Below, in pieces: positions 24,695-31,715 of a stretch of DNA of 64,000 nucleotides. A program made the translations under genes and the position numbers. Source of the DNA: JBEVJK01 sp040510195. Its GTDB lineage: Bacteria; Pseudomonadota; Alphaproteobacteria; Rhizobiales; Rhizobiaceae. Location of the stretch: NCBI GenBank assembly GCA_040510195.1, contig JBEVJK010000081.1, positions 1 through 64,000 of the forward strand. The letters run 5' to 3'. Within the stretch, counting starts at the first letter, position 1. Every line of letters starts with the position of its first letter. The notes under the pieces were generated by a model. That model was not told the DNA's origin. It saw nothing but the letters and a program-made list of their open reading frames with translations, and did not search any database.

Positions 24695-25748
24695 GGGCTT
24701 CCGGGGCAGCGAGGACACGGCGGCAATCGACGATCACGGCGGCAGCCTGGAACGTGCGCAGGCGTTGTTTCCGCACGCCGCACAGCCCTGGCTGGACCTT
24801 TCCACCGGGATCAATCCGCACTCCTACCCAGTTTCGGCGCTGCCCGCTACCGCCTTCTCGCGGTTGCCGGAGCCCGGCCGGATCGCGGCGCTGGAGGCGC
24901 GGGCCGCGGCGGCCTACGGGGTGAGGCCCCCTGCCCGGACGGTGGCGTCACCCGGAACGCAGATCCTGCTGCCGCTGGTGGCCGCGCTGGTCGCCCCGGG
25001 AGGCGCCGCCATCCTGTCGCCGACCTATGCCGAGCATCGCCGCGCCGCGACGCTGGCCGGCCACCGGGTGACCGAGACGCAGGACCTCGCCGCGCTGGCG
25101 GAGGCGTCGCTCGCCGTGGTCGTCAACCCCAACAATCCGGACGGCCGCGTGACGGACCGGGACACGCTGCTTGCGCTCGCCGACCGCCTGGGGGCACGCG
25201 GCGGCGTGCTGGTCGTCGACGAGGCCTTCATGGAAGCGGCCGGCGCCGGGGTCGAAAGCCTTGCCGGCCATGCGGGGCGCCCGGGGCTGGTCGTGCTGCG
25301 GTCGTTCGGCAAGTTCTATGGGCTGCCGGGTTTGCGGCTCGGCTTCGCGCTGGCCGACCCGAAGCTGGCGGCGGCAATTGCCGGGCGGCTGGGACCGTGG
25401 GCGGTCTCCGGGCCGGCACTGGAGACCGCGATGACGGCGCTGGCGGACCGCGACTGGCAGGTCGCCATGCGCGGCAGGCTCGCGGACGAGACCGGCCGGC
25501 TCGGCACGCTGCTTCTTGAGCACGGCCTTGCCGTAACGGGCGGTACGGGGCTGTTTTGCTGCGTCGACCATGCCGACGCGCCGCGCCTGTTCGACACGCT
25601 CGGCGCCCATGGTATCCTGGTCCGCAACTTCGCCGGACAGAAGCAGCGGCTGCGGTTCGGCCTGCCCCCCGACGAGAGCGGCTGGAGCCGTCTTTCGAAT
25701 GCCCTTGCGTCCTGGCGCCGATCGGCGCCGCAACGAGAAAGCGCCTGA
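24693..25748 (+). CDS. cobC: Threonine-phosphate decarboxylase (CobC/CobD of Salmonella)
   Basis: PLP-dependent, aminotransferase class I/II fold; supplies (R)-1-amino-2-propanol phosphate for CbiB. 351 aa. LDLSTGINPHSYPVSALP near residue 30, SPTYAEHRRAA near 110, VVNPNNPDGR near 145, VVDEAFMEA near 180, and the PLP-lysine region LRSFGKFYGLPGLRLGF near 210. I chose ATG 24693, which overlaps the cbiB start; an in-frame ATG at 24660 would add 11 residues. Its stop overlaps the start of the phosphatase gene (TGATG). Confidence 0.93.
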   Translation: MGFRGSEDTAAIDDHGGSLERAQALFPHAAQPWLDLSTGINPHSYPVSALPATAFSRLPEPGRIAALEARAAAAYGVRPPARTVASPGTQILLPLVAALVAPGGAAILSPTYAEHRRAATLAGHRVTETQDLAALAEASLAVVVNPNNPDGRVTDRDTLLALADRLGARGGVLVVDEAFMEAAGAGVESLAGHAGRPGLVVLRSFGKFYGLPGLRLGFALADPKLAAAIAGRLGPWAVSGPALETAMTALADRDWQVAMRGRLADETGRLGTLLLEHGLAVTGGTGLFCCVDHADAPRLFDTLGAHGILVRNFAGQKQRLRFGLPPDESGWSRLSNALASWRRSAPQRESA

Positions 25749-26281
25749 TGACGACGATCCATGTATGCCCGCTCAGCCAGCTCCACGCCACCGTTGCCGC
25801 GACGGGAGCCGGACGAATCGTATCGCTGCTGACGCAGGGAACGCTGGTCGAGCGACCGGACGCCGTGGCGCTCGAGGATCATCTGTTCCTGTCGATGCAC
25901 GACATCGTCGAGGAGCAGCCGGACATGGAGCTGCCGCGCGATGCGCATGTCGAGGAGCTGATCGCCTTCGCCCAGAAGTGGGATCGCGCGAAGCCCATCG
26001 TCGTGCATTGCTTTGCCGGCATCAGCCGCTCGACGGCAGCGGCCTACATCATCGCCTGCGTGCTCTATCCCGAGCGTGACGAGGGCGAGCTCGCGGCGGC
26101 GCTGCGCAAAGCCTCGCCCTCGGCGACGCCCAACCAGCGGCTGGTGGCGCTCGCCGACGCAAAGCTCGAACGCGACGGCCGCATGGTGAGGGCGATCGCG
26201 GAGATCGGGCGCGGGGTCGACGCCACCGAGGGCGTGCCCTTCCTGCTCGATCTCGGCGACAGGCCCCGGCCCGAGGCCTGA
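25748..26281 (+). CDS. Tyrosine/dual-specificity phosphatase-like protein
   Basis: 177 aa. The P-loop IVVHCFAGISRSTAAAYI contains CX5R (Cys88, Arg94), the active site of Cys-based protein tyrosine phosphatases; a likely general-acid region (SMHDIVEEQPDMELP) lies about 35 residues upstream. It starts inside the cobC stop, so it is translated with the B12 gene, though no substrate in B12 synthesis is known. It could be a phosphoprotein phosphatase or act on a small phosphate ester. Convergent with the next gene without a gap. Confidence 0.8.
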   Translation: MTTIHVCPLSQLHATVAATGAGRIVSLLTQGTLVERPDAVALEDHLFLSMHDIVEEQPDMELPRDAHVEELIAFAQKWDRAKPIVVHCFAGISRSTAAAYIIACVLYPERDEGELAAALRKASPSATPNQRLVALADAKLERDGRMVRAIAEIGRGVDATEGVPFLLDLGDRPRPEA

Positions 26282-26605
26282 TCAGGTCTTGAGCCGCTCC
26301 ACGCAGAGCGCACGCAGGATGCGCGCCGCCTCCGCATAGGTGGTCTGGCTGGCAGTGAACTCGGCGAGCGCCGGCTCGTCGAGCGCGGCGGCGATCTCCT
26401 CGAGGATGCGCACCGGCAGGATATCGGTGCAGCTGCGCATGCGCCCGAACACCGCGCTGATGGCCGTCGGCTGGCCGTCGCAATCGACGGATGGTTCCGG
26501 CTGGCCAGGGCGCCACGCCTCGAAGGCATCGAGCGCTTCCTCGAACGCATAGTGCAGGACGATCGGGGCGTGGCCTTCGTGAAGCGGGGGCAGCAAATGG
26601 CGCAT
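26282..26605 (-). CDS. Hypothetical protein, 107 aa
   Basis: Acidic, soluble protein; I do not recognise a family. It begins MRHLLPPLHEGHAPIVLHYA and is mostly helical by appearance (FEEALDAFEAWRP, EIAAALDEPALAEFT, YAEAARILRALCVERL); no membrane segment or metal motif. The start at 26605 is preceded by a GAGAGGAGACACC purine-rich site. It is divergent from the Rrf2 gene, shares its 198-bp upstream region, and is probably regulated by it. Confidence 0.65.
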   Translation of the reverse strand: MRHLLPPLHEGHAPIVLHYAFEEALDAFEAWRPGQPEPSVDCDGQPTAISAVFGRMRSCTDILPVRILEEIAAALDEPALAEFTASQTTYAEAARILRALCVERLKT

Positions 26606-26684
26606 TTCGGGTGTCTCCTCTCAGGTTCCAGTCCGCCCGCCGCCACGGTCGCCCAGCCTGTCACCCACCCGTTCATCATTATGA

Positions 26685-26694
26685 CCGAATTCGG
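26685..26694. promoter_or_regulatory. Candidate Rrf2 operator
   Basis: CCGAATTCGG is a perfect 10-bp palindrome in the 198-bp region between the divergent 107-aa gene and the Rrf2 gene, 110 bp upstream of the latter. A short palindrome like this can occur by chance; position is the main support. Confidence 0.3.
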
Positions 26695-26803
26695 ACGGCG
26701 GGGGCAACCCGCGGGGCAATGCGTCGCGGGAGTTCGCCATCATTTGCGCACAAACGGGGGGCACCACCGGACTAGGCGACGAATCCAAGCGAGCGTACGG
26801 GGC

Positions 26804-27256
26804 ATGCTCACCAAAAAAGGCAAATACGGGCTCAAGGCCCTCGTCCACCTGTCGGAACTGCCTCCCGGACAGCTCGCCTTCGTCAACGAGATCGCCGTCG
26901 CCAACAAAATCCCCAAGAAATTCCTCGACGCCATCCTGGGCGAGCTGCGCAACGCGGGCTTCGTCCAGAGCCGCAAGGGCAAGGACGGCGGCTACCGGCT
27001 GGCGAAGCTGCCGTCGGAGATCAAGATCGGCCATGTGGTGCGCGTCCTCGACGGGCCGCTGGCGCCGCTGCCCTGCGCCAGCCGGACCCAGTACCAGCGG
27101 TGCGACGATTGCGACGAGGAACGCTGCCGCGTCCGCCACATGATGCTCGAGGTGCGGCAGGCGGTCGCCGAGGTGCTGGACAATCGAAGCCTGGCGGAGA
27201 TGCGCGACGTCGCGGCCAATGACGACCTGGTGGCCGGGCTCAAATACCAGTTCTGA
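26804..27256 (+). CDS. Rrf2-family transcriptional regulator with four cysteines
   Basis: 150 aa. The winged helix-turn-helix (residues 1-60: MLTKKGKYGLKALVHLSELP, then AVANKIPKKFLDAILGELRN and SRKGKDGGYRLAK) is typical of Rrf2. Cys91, Cys100, Cys103 and Cys108 (LPCASRTQYQRCDDCDEERC) occupy the region where IscR and RirA bind an Fe-S cluster with three cysteines. It could sense iron-sulfur status, redox or a sulfur compound. It overlaps by 17 bp the convergent LLM flavin enzyme gene. Target genes are unknown; the palindrome at 26685 suggests autoregulation. Confidence 0.88.
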   Translation: MLTKKGKYGLKALVHLSELPPGQLAFVNEIAVANKIPKKFLDAILGELRNAGFVQSRKGKDGGYRLAKLPSEIKIGHVVRVLDGPLAPLPCASRTQYQRCDDCDEERCRVRHMMLEVRQAVAEVLDNRSLAEMRDVAANDDLVAGLKYQF

Positions 27257-28124
27257 GGGCCGACAGGCGCGCATTTCCGGCATCCGGCTGACGGGCGTGA
27301 GACGCATGGTGGGAGACGGTGCGCCGGACCAGCGGGATCACCGCCTGACCGAAGGCCGCGAGCGCCGGCGCATTTGCCAGGCCCGAGACGCGGAACTCGA
27401 CGACGCCGAGATCGTGAAGCGCAAGCACGGCCAGCGCCAGCCGCTCGGCTGAGGCGTCGCCACCGGGCTCCAGACCCAAGCGACAGGAAAAGCGGATCTC
27501 GTCGGCCCGCCGGTGGCCGGCCGCAGCGGCCCGCACGCGCTCGACGAGCCGGCCCGTTTCGAGGGCGTCGGCGTCCGGCAGTTCGAAGATGTCGGCGTGC
27601 CTTGCGGCGACCTTGATGGCGCTGCCGGTCAAGCCGCCGAGCGACAAGGGGATACGAGGCCGACCGAAGGGAGTGGCCGCCGAAAAGGCACCGACCATGC
27701 TGTAGAACGCCCCTTCGTGGTCGAAGGGGCGCTCGTTGGCCCATAGTCGCTTCAGGAGCACCAGATATTCGTCGACGCGGTCGAGGCTGTCCTCCTGGCT
27801 CTCGCCGGGAGCGAGCCGATCCGGCTCGAAGGCTACCGTGACCCGGCCGCCGCTCAACTGGTCGAGCGTCGCCAGGTGCTGGGCGGCAATCGTCGGCGGC
27901 ACCGCGCCGACTCGGTGTCGCAGGAGCACGCCGAGCGTGGCGGTGCTGTGCAGGACGAAGGAGGCGACCGCCGCGACATCCTGGCCGGACGGCAGCCCGG
28001 CGACGGCAAGGCCGCCGAAGCCGGCTTCCTCGGCCGCGCAGGCAAAGTCGCGCAGGGCGTCCCGGTCGAGGCTTCTGCCATCGGCGTCGGTCTCGGCTGT
28101 GTGGGCGACGAATTCGATCTGCAT
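27240..28124 (-). CDS. LLM-class flavin-dependent oxidoreductase
   Basis: 294-aa luciferase-like (F420/FMN, TIM-barrel) protein. Recognisable: LATLDQLSGGRVTVAFEPD near residue 90, DEYLVLLKRLWANERPFDHE near 120, and RPRIPLSLGGLTGSAIKVAARHADIF near 165, all standard for the family. Family members are monooxygenases or reductases acting on small organic compounds (sulfonates, nitrilotriacetate and others); the substrate cannot be read here. ATG 28124 follows a strong GGAGGAGAG site. The 3' end overlaps the Rrf2 gene by 17 bp. Confidence 0.85.
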   Translation of the reverse strand: MQIEFVAHTAETDADGRSLDRDALRDFACAAEEAGFGGLAVAGLPSGQDVAAVASFVLHSTATLGVLLRHRVGAVPPTIAAQHLATLDQLSGGRVTVAFEPDRLAPGESQEDSLDRVDEYLVLLKRLWANERPFDHEGAFYSMVGAFSAATPFGRPRIPLSLGGLTGSAIKVAARHADIFELPDADALETGRLVERVRAAAAGHRRADEIRFSCRLGLEPGGDASAERLALAVLALHDLGVVEFRVSGLANAPALAAFGQAVIPLVRRTVSHHASHARQPDAGNARLSALRTGI

Positions 28125-28215
28125 GCTCTCCTCCAATCCCGGAGGGTGGACAATGCCACCCAGGCGACATGACGACGAGGAAGAAGATGATCCGGCTTCG
28201 AGTGCCGGCGGCCGG

Positions 28216-28371
28216 TCAGCCGCTCACAACGCCGCAGACCACGGCGGCCGTGAAACCCACGGCGAGAATGAAAGCAAGTGCGGCAAGCCCTTCGCCGAGC
28301 AGGCGAGTGCGGGGGTTGCGGGAAAAGGCGGAAAGGCTTCGCGGGGAGTTCGACTGCGACAAAAACGCCAT
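28216..28371 (-). CDS. Small single-pass membrane protein, 51 aa
   Basis: MAFLSQSNSPRSLSAFSRNP, then RTRLLGEGLAALAF and the hydrophobic ILAVGFTAAVVCGVVSG. A basic N-terminal half is followed by one membrane helix reaching the C-terminus. The start at 28371 has a strong ribosome site (CGGAGGTCC, 5 nt away). No family recognised. It is 91 bp upstream of the LLM gene on the same strand and may be co-transcribed. Supported by the ribosome site and coherent composition only. Confidence 0.55.
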   Translation of the reverse strand: MAFLSQSNSPRSLSAFSRNPRTRLLGEGLAALAFILAVGFTAAVVCGVVSG

Positions 28372-28462
28372 AGGGGACCTCCGAATTCGTTAATAGTCTA
28401 GCAAGTTAGTAGACATTGTCGATCGCGAATATGGGCCAAAAATTGGAACTTCGTTCCCGGAT

Positions 28463-28477
28463 TGGCATGATTTCTGC
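28463..28477 (+). promoter_or_regulatory. Sigma-54-like promoter element
   Basis: TGGCATGATTTCTGC matches the sigma-54 pattern TGGCACG-N4-TTGC at 13 of 15 positions counting the free N bases, with the GG and GC pairs correctly spaced. It lies 24 bp upstream of a mini-ORF and ~150 bp upstream of the gene at 28630. No activator site was identified. Inference. Confidence 0.35.
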
Positions 28478-28501
28478 AACATTCGTATCGTCGGGAGGCC
28501 G

Positions 28502-28633
28502 ATGCGCTCGGCTGATGCGATTGCTGTTAAAGACCGCCCTTTGGCTCTCCAACCGACTTGCCAGCATCGTAAAATCTGGAGATTCTCGTCGTCGAGATCA
28601 TCGGGGCGTCTCGGAAAGCTTGAGGGGCAATGA
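28502..28633 (+). CDS. Possible 43-aa leader ORF
   Basis: Starts MRSADAIAVKDRPL after a good GGGAGG site, and ends with a stop overlapping the next start (ATGA at 28630-28633). Composition (many Ser and Arg at the end) is not convincing for a folded protein, so it may be a leader peptide, an N-terminal remnant, or chance. Its value is the coupling to the gene at 28630. Confidence 0.25.
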   Translation: MRSADAIAVKDRPLALQPTCQHRKIWRFSSSRSSGRLGKLEGQ

Positions 28634-29778
28634 GCCGTCGCCAGCCTACCGCAGCCGGCCTGTTGCCGGATTGCGGAGGCGCGATTCAGGAGATCGCCGT
28701 CGCGCTCCCGCCGGGGTGCTTCGGGCGCGACGCCGCGCCGAAGAACCTTTTGGCGGCGCTCGGCCATTTCCTGCGCTCCCTGCCTGCCAGCGTCGCGATC
28801 CAGGCGCTCGTCGATCCCAGAACGCACGCCGATGCAGGCCGCTGGCTGGACGGGCTGGGCCTCGCCGGCGAGGGACGGGCGGTGGCGGCGGCGCTGCCGG
28901 AGAACGGCGAGGCAGAAAGCTCGGCCTGGATCCAGGACGGCGTGCTGGTGGTGGCCGGCACAGAGAGCGGCAGCACATTCGTCCGATCGCAGGACGGTGC
29001 GGGGCCCGACTATGCATCCATCCTCTCGGCGGCGTCGGGAGCGACGGCCGAAGTCGGGGCCTTTGCGCTGGCCGGTAGCAATTTGCTGGTCGGCCCCGAC
29101 TTCAAGCTGGTCGGGCAGGACAGCATCGACCAGACGCAGGCGCTGATCGAGCGGGAGGGCGCGGGCGACACCGCCTTCAAGCGCCTGGCGCGTCTCGACG
29201 AGCGACAGCTCTACGTGGTCGGCTATGGCTACGGCGAGACGCGGCCCGCACCGCCGCCGGGAAGTGTCGGCCACGGCTACCGGTTGCAGCAGTTCGGCGG
29301 CGCGATCGACCGGTTCATCTCGCTCACCGGCCTGCAGACTGTCGACGGCCGGCCGAAGATCGTCGTCGCCGACGCCAAGCTCGCCGGCAACGGACGGGCC
29401 GCCGACTTCCAGCCGATCCCCGCGGCGCTCGATGCCACCGCCAAGCGTCTCGCACTGCTCGGCTTCGAAGTGTTCCGCAACGCCGTGCCTTTCGTGCCGG
29501 GGGCTCGTCAGGCAGGGCTCGGCCCGCGGCTCTACAACAATGTGATCGTCGAGAACGAGCTGCGACCCGGCCGCCAAGGACCGCTGGTCTGGCTGCCGCA
29601 GTTCGGCGACAAGGAGCCCTGGCTCGCGCCGTTCGATTCCTACAATTCCGGCCTGTGGCGCGGGTTGGGCTTCGAGCCCGTGGCGGTGCAGGGGTGGGCG
29701 CGGTTCTCGATGCAAGGCGCCGTCCGGTCGGCGAGCAAGGTGCTCCGGCGCAATCCCGGCTTCCGCTTCGCCTTCTAA
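28630..29778 (+). CDS. Unrecognised 382-aa protein, possibly a degenerate pentein-fold (amidinotransferase-like) protein
   Basis: I do not recognise this protein with certainty. Parts resemble the pentein (guanidine-modifying) superfamily: FALAGSNLLVGPDFKLVGQD near residue 140 looks like the LEGGDVLxxGxxxLVG block; GGAIDRFISLTG near 220 sits where GHIDxxF is expected; and SMQGAVRSASKVLRR at the C-terminus sits where the catalytic GGxxRC occurs. If so, catalytic His and Cys are Ala and Ser, suggesting loss of the usual chemistry. LYNNVIVEN and WLPQFGDKEPW near residues 300-330 also recall that fold. ATG 28630 follows GAGGGG. A sigma-54-like element lies ~150 bp upstream. It could instead be an uncharacterised family. 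Confidence 0.6.
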   Translation: MSRRQPTAAGLLPDCGGAIQEIAVALPPGCFGRDAAPKNLLAALGHFLRSLPASVAIQALVDPRTHADAGRWLDGLGLAGEGRAVAAALPENGEAESSAWIQDGVLVVAGTESGSTFVRSQDGAGPDYASILSAASGATAEVGAFALAGSNLLVGPDFKLVGQDSIDQTQALIEREGAGDTAFKRLARLDERQLYVVGYGYGETRPAPPPGSVGHGYRLQQFGGAIDRFISLTGLQTVDGRPKIVVADAKLAGNGRAADFQPIPAALDATAKRLALLGFEVFRNAVPFVPGARQAGLGPRLYNNVIVENELRPGRQGPLVWLPQFGDKEPWLAPFDSYNSGLWRGLGFEPVAVQGWARFSMQGAVRSASKVLRRNPGFRFAF

Positions 29779-29911
29779 CACCTTCTCCACTGGGACAAAT
29801 GGCCGCAGACCGTGTATGCTCGGCCGGCTAAGACAAGGTCGCCTCGCGTGACCGGCCGGGGGGACCGGCAGTCGACGCGGAGCGGCCGCTCCAAAAAACA
29901 GGAGGACGGGA

Positions 29912-30724
29912 ATGACAGGCTTTCACGTCATTGCAGGCTCGAGCGATACGCTGGTCCATCCCAACGTGCGAAAGATCGGCGTTTCCGACCTGTTCGATGC
30001 CTTGCGCAAAGGGTTCGACGATTTCTGGGAAAAGCCGTCGCACTACGTGTTCCTGTGCCTGATCTATCCGCTGGTCGGGGTGGTGCTCGCCGCCTGGACG
30101 TCCGGCAACAATGCGCTGCCGCTGCTGTTCCCGCTGATGTCGGGGTTCGCGCTGCTCGGTCCGTTCGCCGCGCTGGGTCTCTACGAGATCAGCCGCCGGC
30201 GCGAGGCTGGGCTGGATACGTCGTGGTGGCACGCCTTGGAGGTGCGGCAGTCGCCGGCGCTGCCCTCGATCGCCGCCGTCGGGCTTTTCCTGCTCGCCGT
30301 CTTCGTGGCCTGGCTGCTTGCCGCCCAGGGCATCTACCAATGGTATTTCGGGGCACGGCCGCCGGAATCGCTGGGTACGTTCGTTCGCGACGTGCTGACG
30401 ACGGAGCGCGGCTTCATGCTGATCGTCGTCGGCAACCTGGTCGGTTTCATCTTCGCAGTGGTGGTGCTGGCAACCACGGTGATCGCCTTTCCGATCCTGC
30501 TCGATCGCGACATCGGCGCCTATGACGCCATGTACACCTCGGGGCGGGCCGTGCTGGCAAACCCGGTCACCATGGCGATTTGGGGGCTGATCGTGGCCGC
30601 TCTGCTCGTGCTCGGCTCGATCCCGCTGTTTGCCGGGCTCGCGGTGGTGATTCCCATACTGGGACATGCCACGTGGCACCTCTACCGCAAGGTGGTGGAA
30701 GTCCCCGGACCGACGGGCAATTGA
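29912..30724 (+). CDS. DUF2189 multi-pass membrane protein
   Basis: 270 aa, about six membrane segments (e.g. YVFLCLIYPLVGVVLAAW, SIAAVGLFLLAVFVAWLLAA, GFMLIVVGNLVGFIFAVVV, IWGLIVAALLVLGSIPLFAG). The N-terminal DLFDALRKGFDDFWEKPSHY and LLGPFAALGLYEISRRREAG fit DUF2189. The family is widespread in alphaproteobacteria and often found beside cytochrome oxidase genes; its role is unknown. ATG 29912 follows a perfect AGGAGG. A 14-bp palindrome (29879-29892) lies just upstream. Confidence 0.85.
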   Translation: MTGFHVIAGSSDTLVHPNVRKIGVSDLFDALRKGFDDFWEKPSHYVFLCLIYPLVGVVLAAWTSGNNALPLLFPLMSGFALLGPFAALGLYEISRRREAGLDTSWWHALEVRQSPALPSIAAVGLFLLAVFVAWLLAAQGIYQWYFGARPPESLGTFVRDVLTTERGFMLIVVGNLVGFIFAVVVLATTVIAFPILLDRDIGAYDAMYTSGRAVLANPVTMAIWGLIVAALLVLGSIPLFAGLAVVIPILGHATWHLYRKVVEVPGPTGN

Positions 30725-30764
30725 CGCTCGGCCTTTCCTCGTCCATGAACGCCGGCCGGCGCCA

Positions 30765-30801
30765 GAGCGTGATGACCTTTCTGCGAATCGCCATCACGCT
30801 C
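30765..30801. repeat. Intergenic hairpin element after the DUF2189 gene
   Basis: GAGCGTGATG (30765-30774) and CATCACGCTC (30792-30801) are perfect 10-bp arms around 17 nt; the related motif GGGATCATGCTC occurs 50 bp further on. Such GAGC(A/G)TGAT elements are common between genes in rhizobia. It has no U-run, so it is a weak terminator candidate; a dispersed repeat is more likely. Confidence 0.5.
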
Positions 30802-30912
30802 CGTTGACCTGATAGAGCAAATGGTCTCCAGCGACAGGATGGCCAGTTTTCGGGATCATGCTCCAGGACATCGCTCTGGGCGCCTGCCGGCGGCATTCGG
30901 AGGAGCTCGCGG

Positions 30913-31713
30913 TTGATAAGAAGCCTGGCCGAGATGATGGGTTGGGACAAGCCGTCGCGACCTGCGAAGCGGGTTCGCCTGTCTCTCGATCTTTCGGATG
31001 CGGTTGTCTACGCGATCGGCGACGTGCACGGCTGCTACGACGCGCTGGTGGCGCTCGAGCGCAAGATCGTCGCCGATGCCGCCAAGCTGGCAGGGCGCAA
31101 GGTGATGATCCTGCTCGGCGACTATGTCGACCGAGGACCCAACTCCTCACGGGTGCTCGACCACCTGCTGGAGCCGCCGCCGGAGGGCTTCGAGCGGATC
31201 TGCCTGGCCGGCAACCATGAGATGCTGATGCTCGACGCCGTCGATGGCTCGCTTTCGCTCCAGGAATGGGCGCAGATGGGGGGCGCCCCGACGCTCAGAT
31301 CGTACGGCATCGACTACACGCACATGATCCAGATGCTGGCGCCGGGCGAGCGGCTGGCCCTGCTGCGCCGGCAGGTGCCGCAGGAGCATGTCGATTTCCT
31401 GCGCGGCCTGCCGATCCTGATCGACGCCAAGAGCCATCTGTTCGTGCATGCCGGCATCCGGCCGGGGTTGCCGATCGAGGCGCAGTCGGATCGCGACCTG
31501 ATGTTCATCCGCTCCGAGTTCTACGACCAGGCGCACCTCCTGAAGAGCTGGGTGGTGCACGGCCATACGCCGGTGGCGCGCGCCGGACTCGAAGGCCGTC
31601 GGCTCAACCTTGACACGGGCGCGTTCCAATCCGGCCGGCTGACGGCAGCGCGGATCTCCGGCAAGGGCGGGCGCATCCTGTCGGTGACGGTGCCCGCCGC
31701 GACGTCTAGCTAG
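30913..31713 (+). CDS. PPP-family serine/threonine protein phosphatase (metallophosphoesterase)
   Basis: 266 aa. The metallophosphoesterase signatures are in order: GDVHGCYDAL (residues ~37-46), LGDYVDRGPNSS near 62, and LAGNHEMLML near 98, with later metal His in LFVHAGIRPG and VVHGHTP. This set matches bacterial PPP phosphatases (PrpA/ApaH-like). Start is a TTG at 30913, 7 nt after AGGAG; ATG codons at 30934/30937 would leave the same conserved domain. It is convergent with exoP, with the two TAG stops inside one palindrome. Confidence 0.88.
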   Translation: MIRSLAEMMGWDKPSRPAKRVRLSLDLSDAVVYAIGDVHGCYDALVALERKIVADAAKLAGRKVMILLGDYVDRGPNSSRVLDHLLEPPPEGFERICLAGNHEMLMLDAVDGSLSLQEWAQMGGAPTLRSYGIDYTHMIQMLAPGERLALLRRQVPQEHVDFLRGLPILIDAKSHLFVHAGIRPGLPIEAQSDRDLMFIRSEFYDQAHLLKSWVVHGHTPVARAGLEGRRLNLDTGAFQSGRLTAARISGKGGRILSVTVPAATSS

Positions 31714-31715
31714 AC
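31704..31715. terminator. 12-bp palindrome carrying both stop codons of convergent genes
   Basis: GTCTAGCTAGAC is a perfect palindrome containing the TAG of the phosphatase gene (31711-31713) and, on the other strand, the TAG of exoP (31708-31706). CTAG-rich sequence is unusual at this GC content. Too short for a strong hairpin, so terminator function is doubtful. Confidence 0.3.

Noticed and set aside
29879..29892. GGAGCGGCCGCTCC followed by AAAAAA as a terminator
   Set aside because: The A-run is on the wrong side for a minus-strand terminator, and on the plus strand no U-run follows. It lies directly before a ribosome site.
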